Shown: positions 13,089 through 19,920 of the stretch, in pieces
How positions within the stretch are numbered: the first letter of the stretch is position 1
Layout of the letters: each line of letters begins with the position of its first letter
DNA from: Thermodesulfobacteriota bacterium
GTDB lineage: Bacteria > Desulfobacterota > Deferrisomatia > Deferrisomatales > JACRMM01
Reading direction: 5' to 3'
Length of the DNA: 47,175 nucleotides
Assembly: GCA_040756475.1 (NCBI GenBank)
Contig: JBFLZB010000013.1
Span: 1 to 47,175 of the forward strand
Notes under the pieces: model-generated
Seen by the model: only the letters and a program-made list of their open reading frames with translations
The model's database searches: none
Told to the model about the DNA's origin: nothing
Made by a program: the position numbers and the translations under genes

Positions 13089-13829
13089 GACGGCACTCCT
13101 CCTCATATATGGTTCCTCCAGGCCCTAGCCCAGTCGGTGAACAGATTCGGAGAACCCGGGGAATCCGCTTGCAGCGCCTGCAACCCGCGCCTGCTGCCCA
13201 GACCACACGTCGGGGCCGTCTCAGCCCCTCGCAACAAGGGAGTGACCAGCGCCCCAACAGCTCGGGCGGGCCCGGGTGCTGGAAGGGGTGACGTCCCACA
13301 CGGTACGGATCAGGAGCCATGGCAACCCTCGGTTGGCGTGCAGGAAATGCGTTTGCTCAGGCAAGATCCGCGCCCCCGGTCGCGAGGTTCGCCGATGCAG
13401 GCCGGGCGAAGGACTTCGTCTTTCGGCGAGTCTGCAGAAGCTCCGGGGTGGCACGTTTCGTGGGACAAAGTGGAAATCCTCTTTCCACCGGGCGGATCCC
13501 TCGTGCCCCATCCCCCCTCACGCCCGCGCCTCTCAGCCGCAGGTTGCCCCTATATCACGGGGCACTTGCCGTCCGCTTCACCCAAAGGAGTGAATTTTGC
13601 GGGAAACTGAAAAATCCCCCAGGTCCTCCTTGGGCGGGGCGAGCGGAACCTGGCGGCCGAGACCATCGCGCAGGTCTTCGAGGACTGACGCGTCTTCACG
13701 TGCGCGACAGGAAGTCGTCGCGTCGGGCCAGGAGGGCACGGTTGTCGGACCGGGGGGTAGGAGGCGAGGCGCTTCTGGTACTCGGGGAGGCCGGCGCGAT
13801 GAACCCTGCAAATCGCGGAGTCACACTCC
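13089..13829. other. Gene-free stretch upstream of the RHS gene
   Basis: No reading frame here resembles a known protein on either strand. The plus strand at about 13640-13690 reads RNLAAETIAQVFED followed by a stop, which could be the tail of a lost gene, but I cannot assign it. The part next to 13088 must hold the RHS promoter. The low coding quality fits the decaying zone that follows. Confidence 0.5.
13096..13110 (-). promoter_or_regulatory. Ribosome binding site of the giant RHS gene
   Basis: Read on the minus strand, GAGGAGGAG (13096-13104) lies 7 bases before ATG 13088 and fixes the start. The AT-rich CATATATG just upstream could be part of a promoter but has no convincing -35 partner. 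Confidence 0.7.
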
Positions 13830-14140
13830 ATGATTGCGGGCATGATCGGACGCCGCATCTTTCCCGCCCTGGAGCAGCGCGTCGCGGAGGTACCTGCCGT
13901 CGTGGTCCTCGGCCCGCGCCAGTCAGTCGGGCAAGACCACCCTCGCCCCCGCCCTGGGAGAAGCGCGGGGGGCACTCTATCTGGACCCGGAGCCCGAACA
14001 GGACCGCGCCAAGCTCGCCGAACCGGAGCTCTGCCTGGCCGACCAACTGGACCGGTTCGTGATACTGGACGAGATCCACCGGGCCCCGGGGTTCTTTCCC
14101 GTGCGGCCCCTTCTTGCCTCGGTACGGCAGGCAACTCGCG
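13830..14140 (+). pseudogene. Remnant of an AAA ATPase (ATP-binding protein of the DUF4143 group)
   Basis: The frame from ATG 13830 reads MIGRRIFPALEQ..VVVLGPRQS, the typical N-terminus of ATPases with a C-terminal DUF4143 domain. At the P-loop the bases AGTC are duplicated (13921-13928). Removing one copy restores GPRQSGKTTLA and joins the frame to GALYLDPEPEQDRAKL and the Walker B motif VILDEIHRAPG (about 14059-14095). After about residue 110 the similarity stops (RPLLASVRQATRG, then unrelated sequence), so roughly three quarters of the gene, including DUF4143, is missing. Two lesions mean the gene is dead. Confidence 0.8.
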
Positions 14141-14364
14141 GGAATCCATCGAAGGGGCCTTGCGGTGCTTGCCGCCCCGGCCTGAGGCGGTCGAGCTCCC
14201 CATGCCTCCCCCACCGGCGGAAGAGCCCGGAAACACGAGGATGCCCCGGCCGGCCGGCGAAGGCGCGGCGGGCCGCTCTTTCGATGCGTACTCGGAAATG
14301 CGGATCGATGCGGGGACAGATACCGGAACGGCCGCGCACCTTCAAGCGGTCGCCGGCGCCGGAC
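14141..14364. other. Short gene-free stretch
   Basis: Nothing recognisable lies between the ATPase remnant and the end of the lysA-like gene. There is no clear terminator hairpin. Confidence 0.5.
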
Positions 14365-15624
14365 TCAAGGCCGCAGAACGTCCGGGGCGAAGCAAAGCGT
14401 CGCGAAGTGGTCTTCCACGGTCTCGGCGCGGCGGATGAGCTCCACCGAGCCGTCGGCGCGCAGGAGGAGCTCCTTGGGGCGCAGGCGGCCGTTGTAGTTG
14501 AAGCCCATGGCGTGGCCGTGGGCGCCGGTGTCGTGGATGAGCACCAGGTCCCCCTCGTCGATGCGGGGGAGCGGCCGCTGCACCGCGAACTTGTCGTTGT
14601 TCTCGCACAGGCTCCCCACCACGTCCACCACCGTGTCCGCCGGGGCAGCCTCCTTCCCGAGCACGGTCACGTGGTGATAGGCCCCGTACATCCCGGGGCG
14701 CATCAGGGACGACATGCACGCGTCCACCCCCACGTACTCCCGGTAGATGTGCTTGTGGTTGATGGCCCGGGTCACGAGCACCCCGTGGGGGCCGGTCATG
14801 TAGCGGCCGCTCTCCATGAAGAGCCGGGGCACGGTGCCCTGCCCGCCCTCGAACTCCGCCAGGAGGCGCGCGATCTCCCGGCCGAGCCACCCCACGTCCA
14901 GGGGCTGCTGCTCCGGCCGGTAGGGGATGCCCAGCCCCCCGCCCATGTTCAGGAACTCGAACCGGATGCCCAGGGCTTCGGTGACGAGCTGCGCCACCGA
15001 GAGCAGCATGCGCACCGTGTCCACCATGTACTCGCCGTGGAGCTCGTTGGAGCACACCATGGTGTGGAGGCCGAAGCGCGAGGCGCCGCGCTCCCTGGCC
15101 TGCCGGTAGGCGTCGACGATCTGCTCGTGGGAGACCCCGTACTTGGACTCCTCCGGGTGCCCGATGATGCTGTTGCCCGTTCGCCGCGGGCCCGGGTTGT
15201 ACCGGAAGCACACGAGCTCCGGCATCCGGGGCACCTTGGGGACGAAGGTGAGGTCGTCGAGGTTCAAGATCGAGCCCCCGTCGCCCAGCGCCGCCTCGAA
15301 CTCCTCCCGGGTGGTGTCGTTCGAGGTGAACATGAGCTCCTCCCCCCGGGCCCCCACCCGGCGGCTCAGGAGGAGCTCGGGAATCGAGCTGCAATCGAAG
15401 CCGAAGCCCATGTCCCGCATCAGGGCGAGTATCGCGGGGTTGGGCAGCGCCTTGACCGCGTAGTACTCCTGGAAGCCCTTCACCCCGGCAAACGCCCGCC
15501 GCAGCTCGGCCCCCGTGCGGCGGATGCCCATCTCGTCGTACAGGTGAAACGGCGTGCCGAAGTGCTCGGCGGCGGCGCGCAGCACGGGCGCCGCACGCTC
15601 CTGGAAATCCGGGGACATGGGCAT
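14365..15624 (-). CDS. lysA: Diaminopimelate decarboxylase-type PLP enzyme
   Basis: A 419-residue fold-type III PLP decarboxylase. It should convert meso-diaminopimelate to L-lysine in the cytoplasm, the last step of lysine synthesis. The PLP lysine is K58 in YYAVKALPNP. The phosphate-binding glycine loop is GGG 228-230 (FLNMGGGLGIPY), and the active-site cysteine region is GSLCENNDKFA (C340), followed by HDTGAHGHAMGFNYNG, a signature of this LysA subgroup. The chosen ATG 15624 has an AGGTCG-like site about 9 bases upstream; the open frame continues further up but only through repeat DNA. The gene is complete and intact despite pseudogenes on both sides. Activity on a related diamino acid cannot be excluded, but the motifs favour LysA. 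Confidence 0.85.
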   Translation of the reverse strand: MPMSPDFQERAAPVLRAAAEHFGTPFHLYDEMGIRRTGAELRRAFAGVKGFQEYYAVKALPNPAILALMRDMGFGFDCSSIPELLLSRRVGARGEELMFTSNDTTREEFEAALGDGGSILNLDDLTFVPKVPRMPELVCFRYNPGPRRTGNSIIGHPEESKYGVSHEQIVDAYRQARERGASRFGLHTMVCSNELHGEYMVDTVRMLLSVAQLVTEALGIRFEFLNMGGGLGIPYRPEQQPLDVGWLGREIARLLAEFEGGQGTVPRLFMESGRYMTGPHGVLVTRAINHKHIYREYVGVDACMSSLMRPGMYGAYHHVTVLGKEAAPADTVVDVVGSLCENNDKFAVQRPLPRIDEGDLVLIHDTGAHGHAMGFNYNGRLRPKELLLRADGSVELIRRAETVEDHFATLCFAPDVLRP

Positions 15625-15773
15625 GGCAGCTTCGACCTCATGGGGAAGAGGAAGGGGGAGCGGAGGCGCCGAAGCATAAGACAGCCCGGCAAGCGATGCA
15701 AAGGGAACCGGTTGGCCCCTTCGGGGTGTTCCCGGTTCTGCCCCTTCGGGGCGTGCCCGGTGCCCGGTTCCCA

Positions 15774-15818
15774 GTTCCCGGTTCCCGGTTAAAATCTCAA
15801 CCCGGAACCCGGAACAGC
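15774..15818. repeat. 45-bp imperfect palindrome, copy A
   Basis: The left arm GTTCCCGGTTCCCGGTT and right arm AACCCGGAACCCGGAAC flank AAAATCTC, followed by AGC. The arms pair with two mismatches in 17. CCCCTTCGGGG hairpins lie just upstream. Confidence 0.85.
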
Positions 15819-16104
15819 GGCCTCCGGCCGCCGACACCGGGAACTCCCGCCGCAGGCGGCACCCCTTCGGGGTGTTCCCTGTTCCCGGTTCCCGGTTAGA
15901 ATCTCAACCCGGAACCCGGAACAGCCGCCGCCAGGCGGCCGACACCGGGAACAGCGGCCATCGGCCGCCGACACCCGGAACAGCGGCCAACGGCCCCCGA
16001 CCCGGGTAACTGCGGCCTCCGGCCCCCGACACCGGTACCAGGGGCCTCCGGCCGCCGACACCGGGAACACCGCCGCAGGCGGATGGGAACACCGCCGCAG
16101 GCGG
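15816..16104. repeat. About 29-bp hairpin units in tandem
   Basis: Units of the type AGCGGCCNNCGGCCGCCGACACCGGGAAC occur at 15816-15844, 15923-15952, 15953-15981, 15982-16010, 16011-16039 and 16040-16068, with shortened units to about 16104. Four consecutive units are exactly 29 bp. Each holds a small GGCC-NN-GGCC hairpin whose loop varies. The array ends directly at the ribosome binding site of the HEPN gene. There are no spacers, so this is not a CRISPR array. Confidence 0.85.
15881..15925. repeat. 45-bp imperfect palindrome, copy B
   Basis: Same as copy A except AGAATCTC in the loop. It is preceded by CCCCTTCGGGGTGTTCC at 15862-15878, as copies A and C are by close variants. Confidence 0.85.
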
Positions 16105-16115
16105 AGGAGGAGCAG

Positions 16116-16499
16116 ATGCCAAATCGGGCGACGGACTGGTTGCGGCAGGCGGAGCGCGACCTCGAGCAGGCGCAGTCCTCTCGGCGCGACGGCCGGGACG
16201 AGTGGGCCTGCTTCGCCGGGCACCAGGCCGGGGAGAAGGCGGTCAAGGCGCTCCACCTCTTCCTGGGGCAAGAGGGCTGGGGGCACGTGGTGGCCCGACT
16301 CCTCAAGGAACTACCCTGCCACGTCCCGGAAGACCTGGTTCACAAGGCCAAGGTACTGGACAACTTCTACATTCCCACCCGGTACGCCAACGGGCACTCC
16401 GCCGGGGCACCGTTCGAGCACTACGGGCCGCTCCAGAGCGAGGAGGCGATCCGCTATGCCGGTGAGATCATTGCGTTCGTCCGTTCTCAAGTGGCCTGA
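16116..16499 (+). CDS. HEPN-domain protein, presumed toxin of a HEPN/MNT pair
   Basis: A 127-residue all-helical HEPN protein, normal length for the family. The N-terminus (DWLRQAERDLEQA..W..FAGHQAGEKAVKALHLFLG) and the YIPTRY motif are typical. R89-YANG-H94 matches the RX4-6H RNase motif of active HEPN toxins. ATG 16116 is preceded by GGAGGAGG and lies just after the hairpin repeats. The MNT gene downstream overlaps it by 44 bp, which suggests coupled translation. In known HEPN/MNT pairs the HEPN protein cleaves RNA and the nucleotidyltransferase partner neutralises it, in some systems by AMPylating it. RNase activity here is inferred from the motif and context. Confidence 0.85.
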   Translation: MPNRATDWLRQAERDLEQAQSSRRDGRDEWACFAGHQAGEKAVKALHLFLGQEGWGHVVARLLKELPCHVPEDLVHKAKVLDNFYIPTRYANGHSAGAPFEHYGPLQSEEAIRYAGEIIAFVRSQVA

Positions 16500-16851
16500 G
16501 CCGGCGGCAGTCGTCGCCGCCCTCGAGGCCTGGCTCCCCTCCGAGGTGGAACGCCACCCGGCCCTGCAGCGCTTCGGGTACTTCGGCTCCTACGCCCGGG
16601 GAGATTGGGGGGTGGGCAGCGACCTCGACCTGGTGGCCATCGTGGATGCACAGACCGCGCCCTTCGAGCGCCGTGCCTTGAGCTGGCGAACCGAAGAGCT
16701 TCCGGTCCCCGCAGACCTTCTCGTCTACACCCGCTCCGAGTGGGAGGCGATGGAGCAAGAAGCAGGGCGCTTCGTCCGAACCCTGGAAGACGAAGTGGTC
16801 TGGGTGTGGACTCGGGAGGGGGCGTGCCCAGCCCCTTCGGGGCGTTCCTAG
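16456..16851 (+). CDS. MNT-type minimal nucleotidyltransferase, presumed antitoxin
   Basis: A 131-residue nucleotidyltransferase. The signature GSYARGDWGVGSDLDLV gives GS44-45 and the metal-binding aspartates D56 and D58; D87 (PADLLVY) is the likely third. All catalytic residues are present, which fits AMPylation of the HEPN partner rather than mere binding. ATG 16456 lies inside the HEPN gene; GTG 16462 and TTG 16471 are possible alternatives. The last residues (CPAPSGRS) and the stop are encoded by the CCCCTTCGGGG element and palindrome copy C, so the native C-terminus may have been replaced by repeat DNA. Confidence 0.83.
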   Translation: MPVRSLRSSVLKWPEPAAVVAALEAWLPSEVERHPALQRFGYFGSYARGDWGVGSDLDLVAIVDAQTAPFERRALSWRTEELPVPADLLVYTRSEWEAMEQEAGRFVRTLEDEVVWVWTREGACPAPSGRS

Positions 16852-16895
16852 TTCCCGGTTCCCTGTTAGAATCTCAACCGGGAACCCGGAACAGC
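16851..16895. repeat. 45-bp imperfect palindrome, copy C
   Basis: The left arm is GTTCCCGGTTCCCTGTT and the right arm AACCGGGAACCCGGAAC, around AGAATCTC. It provides the end of the MNT gene and marks the truncated 5' end of the next gene. Confidence 0.85.
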
Positions 16896-17313
16896 CGCCG
16901 CCCCTGAGCCTGGCCAGGAAAAGTACGTCTCGGTGCGGCTGGGCCTTTGTTGCGGGTGGTGCCGGCGGCGCCGGCTACCGCCGTCGGTGCTCTTCCGGGA
17001 CCGAAAGGTGTACTGGAGCGTGGCGCTGCTGGTGTTGACCGCCCTTGGCCAGCAGCGCACGGAGGGGTACTCGGCTCGGCGGCTCCAGAAGCTCTTCGGG
17101 GTCTCTCGTGCGACGCTGGCCCGCTGGATCGGCTATTTCCGGGAGAGCTTTCCCCACAGCCCCACGTGGCAGCGGCTGCGCGGCAGGCTCCTGCCCCTTG
17201 TGGCGCCCGAGGCGTTGCCGGGGGAGGTGCTCGGGCGCTTTGTCCAGGCCCGCGATGATCCCGATGAGGCCCTGGTGACCTGCCTGCGCTCGCTTCGCCT
17301 GGCCCCGTTCTGA
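16896..17313 (+). pseudogene. 5'-truncated helix-turn-helix (transposase-like) protein
   Basis: The frame reads from the palindrome boundary through LGLCCGWCRRRRLPPSVLFRDRKVYW to a stop at 17313. A helix-turn-helix follows (YSARRLQKLFGVSRATLARWIGYFRESFP). I recognise this layout (CCxxxCRRRxxPPSVxF, then an HTH) from a family of transposase-like proteins common in high-GC Deltaproteobacteria; no exact name is safe. The N-terminal residues, expected to hold the first half of a zinc site, are missing because similarity starts at palindrome copy C. The only start seen is GTG 16933, without a ribosome site. Treat it as a remnant. Confidence 0.6.
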
Positions 17314-17449
17314 CCGGGATATCGGAGGGTTGCGGCGATCCGGGCCGACTCACGCAGAAGACGGTCATCTGCCGGCAGGGCTCGGGGGGCGTAAAACCGG
17401 CTCCCATGAGGCCGACGCCTGCTTCTGGCACTCCCGCAGTAGATGGAGG

Positions 17450-17809
17450 CGTGACCACCACAACGTCGGGCCGAAGGATCGAGGCGTAGGCCTCCATCAG
17501 TCCGGGGCGGGAAATGCCGACCTCAAGGACCGCCCGCCGCTGGCGGGGTGAGATCTGCAGGACGGATCGGGCGACGAAGCTGCGGGAGTTCCGGCTCGCG
17601 AGACGGGCAGGGCCGGAGCCGATCGCAGCCTGCACGGCGCAGGCCGTGGTCGACTTCCCGACGGAGCCGATCACGGCGACGATGGCCGTGTCGCCGAGGA
17701 AGAGGCGGCGGTACGCTCTTGCCGCGTGCCGCAGGACCGGCCACGTCCAGTGAAAGGCTCCGTGGAGGGCCTCCATCCGCCGCAGCGAGGTTCCGTAGAG
17801 CCTTCCCAT
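17450..17809 (-). pseudogene. 3'-truncated Mur ligase-like gene
   Basis: ATG 17809 starts MGRLYGTSLRRMEALHGAF. The P-loop VIGSVGKSTTACAVQAAI and VLEVGISRPGLMEAYASILRPDVVVVT match the N-terminal and early central part of MurF-like Mur ligases. Similarity breaks at about 17450, after roughly 120 residues; the central and C-terminal ligase domains are missing. The start lies 2 bases after the stop of the CapK-like remnant, so the two were once an operon, perhaps for an acyl- or amino-acid-modified polymer. Confidence 0.72.
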
Positions 17810-17811
17810 GG

Positions 17812-18496
17812 TCACCCCGGGGCGCCTGCCCGAAAGGGCACGAAGACCTGGTACTGGCTCTCCGGCGGCACGGCGATCTCTGGCGCAACACGCACGCGGA
17901 AGCGGCAGCCGGCGATCTGGCGCGTCAGGGAAGCGGACAATTCCTCGCACAGGGTGGGTGCGGTTGCGGTGTGCGTAGCGGTACAACCCGCCCAGGTAGC
18001 TGCCCAGCGCGGAAACGACCCCGGGGCGGACGCGGTTCAGGAGCTCGATGCTCTCCTCCGGGGGCCGGTCCGTGGAGGCCAACTGCCGGTTCCGGCCCGG
18101 AGGCTGACTGAGCTCGCGTCCGTAGTAATCCTGAACCTTCAAGTAGGCGGATTTCGGCTGGCGGAACACCACCTCTCGGCGACACCCGTCGGCTCCGAGA
18201 ATCTCCCGGATCACCGCCTGTTCCCGGGGTCCGAGCGATGCGCTCAGCAGAAGAGCCCGGCGATCGTGCCACACCCCGGCCGGCTGGCCCGTGGTCCCGC
18301 TCGTGCGCAGCTCGAGGCCCCGATGTCCCTGTCGCCCCGTCGCGGCAAACTGACCCGGGCTCCTGCGGTAGACGCTCTTGTCGATGAGGGGCAGTCGAGC
18401 CAGGTCGGAAGCGGAGCGGAAGTCCCCGGGAACCAGCCCATTGCGATCCATCCAGGAGCGGTAGAAGGGGACCGCGCGGTAGGCATGGGCGACCAT
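17812..18496 (-). pseudogene. CapK/phenylacetate-CoA ligase-type adenylating enzyme, internally deleted
   Basis: The minus strand from 18496 reads VAHAYRAVPFYRSWMDRNG, the AMP-binding core LRTSGTTGQPAGVWHD and then to LYRYAHRNRTHP (about 17951), matching the first 180 residues of CapK-like adenylate-forming enzymes. The frame then shifts. The next phase reads EELSASLTRQIAGCRFRVRV, then PEIAVPPESQYQVFVPF and a stop at 17812, which looks like the family's C-terminal subdomain. About 200 residues between them are missing. The N-terminus also lacks about 40 residues and runs into a 14-bp duplication. The phase of the first part runs on into the Mur ligase remnant, giving a false 540-residue fusion. 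Confidence 0.72.
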
Positions 18497-18961
18497 CGCG
18501 TGAACCCGCCGGGTACGTACCCTTGCGGACGTACCCTTGCGGAAAGGTTCTTCGGAGCTCAGGGTTCGTGAAGGCGCTAATGGGAGAGGCCCAGTGGGAA
18601 CGGCGAGACGTGCTGCGCCGGGCGCCCCAGGTCACGGGGCTTTCCACCCTTGGAGAGATGCTGGCGCACCTGGCGGGTATGGGTGTGGAGACGCAAGGCG
18701 GAAGTTGCCCTCGCGTTGGTTCTCTCCCCCCTGTGCAGAGGGCGCTCCACAGGGCCGACAACGATCGGCTCAGGCTCCGAGCAAATCCCGGTGCCCCTGC
18801 ACCTGGGCGGCCAGAAGGCCGATGGGCCGCTGGCTCGGTCTTTGGGGACATCGGTGCAGGACGTGCCTGGCGTCACTTTCAGGCTTCCCTTGGCACTCCC
18901 CGCACCGACCCCCAGACCAGACACACGCAGACCTTGACCAGAGACCGGATTTGGCCCCTCA
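18497..18961. other. Gene-free, degraded stretch
   Basis: Apart from the 14-bp duplication I recognise nothing here. Short open frames on both strands have no family motifs and no ribosome sites. It is probably the eroded upstream part of the CapK-like operon. Confidence 0.5.
18515..18542. repeat. 14-bp perfect tandem duplication
   Basis: ACGTACCCTTGCGG occurs twice in direct contact (18515-18528 and 18529-18542), just upstream of the readable part of the CapK-like remnant. It is probably a replication-slippage scar. Confidence 0.9.
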
Positions 18962-19384
18962 TCATCCCTTGGCCTCCCACGGATTGATGACGGCAAGGCC
19001 CGCCGCCTGAAACGGGGCAACATCGCGCGTGGCAACGGTGAAACCGCGGGCGGCGGCAATGGCGGCGATGTACCCGTCTGGAGTGGGCAGTCCCTTGCCG
19101 GCCGCTCGCGCGCTTACGGCCAGTCCGGCATAGTGCCGGGCTGCATCCGCGTCAAAGGCAAGAACGCGATCCTCGAACAACTCCAATAAGCCTTCCAGGA
19201 CCTGTGCCAGGGCGTCTCTTCGCCGGCCGGCCGGCAGGGTGCCGATGCCGAACAGCAGTTCGGCAAGCGTGACGCTCGACAGGTAGAGGGTTTCGGCTGC
19301 TTGTGCGTCCAGCCAGGTCTGCACGGCCGGATGCGGTTGTGGCTTCATCGCCTCGGAGACGACGTTGGTATCCAGGACGATCAT
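18962..19384 (-). CDS. PIN-domain toxin of FitB/VapC type
   Basis: A 140-residue PIN-domain endoribonuclease. MIVLDTNVVSE gives D5, AELLFG gives E42, TPDGYIAA gives D103 and ATRDVAPF gives D121, the full acidic set of the PIN active site. The length and the DTNVVSE..P..V..WL N-terminus are typical of FitB. ATG 19384 overlaps the end of the antitoxin gene by 4 bp, so the pair is co-translated. In this family the toxin cleaves specific RNAs, often tRNA or rRNA, until bound by its antitoxin. The gene is intact. Confidence 0.9.
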   Translation of the reverse strand: MIVLDTNVVSEAMKPQPHPAVQTWLDAQAAETLYLSSVTLAELLFGIGTLPAGRRRDALAQVLEGLLELFEDRVLAFDADAARHYAGLAVSARAAGKGLPTPDGYIAAIAAARGFTVATRDVAPFQAAGLAVINPWEAKG

Positions 19385-19635
19385 TCCAACCTCGACGGTT
19401 CCGCCGGGGTCTTGTCGCGCGCCCGCTCGATGGCGGCGAAATCCTCATCGGTCAGGCCGGCACGCCGGCCCAACTGTGCCAAGGCCGTACCCAAGCGAAG
19501 ACGCTCCGGCGGGCGGACGGTGGCTTCGAGGATGTCGCGGATCTCGGCCTCGGTGCTGCGGCTGTGCATTGCTGCCCGAACGCGGAGGGCCCGATGCACC
19601 TCGTCGGGCAGGTTTCGAACGGTAACCGTCGCCAT
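19381..19635 (-). CDS. Ribbon-helix-helix antitoxin of FitA/VapB type
   Basis: An 84-residue protein. Residues 1-45 (MATVTVRNLPDEVHRALRVR..STEAEIRDIL) are the ribbon-helix-helix DNA-binding domain of FitA-like antitoxins; the acidic C-terminal tail should wrap the PIN toxin. GGAGGAAG lies about 6 bases before ATG 19635. Such antitoxins repress their own operon, alone or with the toxin; a matching palindrome sits just upstream (19654-19672). Confidence 0.9.
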   Translation of the reverse strand: MATVTVRNLPDEVHRALRVRAAMHSRSTEAEIRDILEATVRPPERLRLGTALAQLGRRAGLTDEDFAAIERARDKTPAEPSRLE

Positions 19636-19653
19636 GTCGGCTTCCTCCGCGTT

Positions 19654-19672
19654 GTGCTGTCAATGCCTGCAC
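19654..19672. promoter_or_regulatory. Possible FitAB operator palindrome
   Basis: GTGCTGTCAATGCCTGCAC is a 19-bp imperfect palindrome with 7 of 9 arm positions matching, centred about 28 bp before the antitoxin start. Position and size suit a ribbon-helix-helix operator; binding is inferred. Confidence 0.4.
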
Positions 19673-19703
19673 TGTAACCTAAATGCTATCTAGCGGCAAG
19701 AAC

Positions 19704-19778
19704 GCTCTTCTGCCCGAGCCTTTTGCGTTTCCGAGCGTCCCCTCTTGCGTTTCCCGAGCGTTTCCTCTTGCGTTTCAG
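19704..19778. repeat. Three to four short direct repeats (CTCTTGCGTTTCCCGAGCG type)
   Basis: Copies start near 19720, 19741 and 19764, about 22 bp apart, with a weaker copy near 19704. They lie between the FitAB locus and the end of the OmpA-type gene. The rest of 19636-19920 holds a weak hairpin (GCCCCT 19841-19846 with AGGGGC 19857-19862) but no gene. Confidence 0.65.
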
Positions 19779-19920
19779 ATCCGGTGTGCCGGGCGTCACC
19801 GGCTTGGTGAGCATGGGCCGCTTGCGGCGACGCGGCGCACGCCCCTTTCCATTGGCAGGGGCTCCGGAACCCGCCCCGAGAACAGGTGGCAGTTCATGGT
19901 CGCCCCCCGGCCCGTTGCTC

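Noticed and set aside
15816-16104. A CRISPR-like array
   Set aside because: The 29-bp units touch each other without spacers, vary inside the unit, and no cas gene is near.
16874-18496. A single 540-residue minus-strand protein joining adenylating and Mur-ligase parts
   Set aside because: The middle is out of phase with the true CapK-like C-terminus, which reads to its own stop at 17812, and the end runs into unrelated DNA opposite the HTH gene. Two pseudogenes explain it better.
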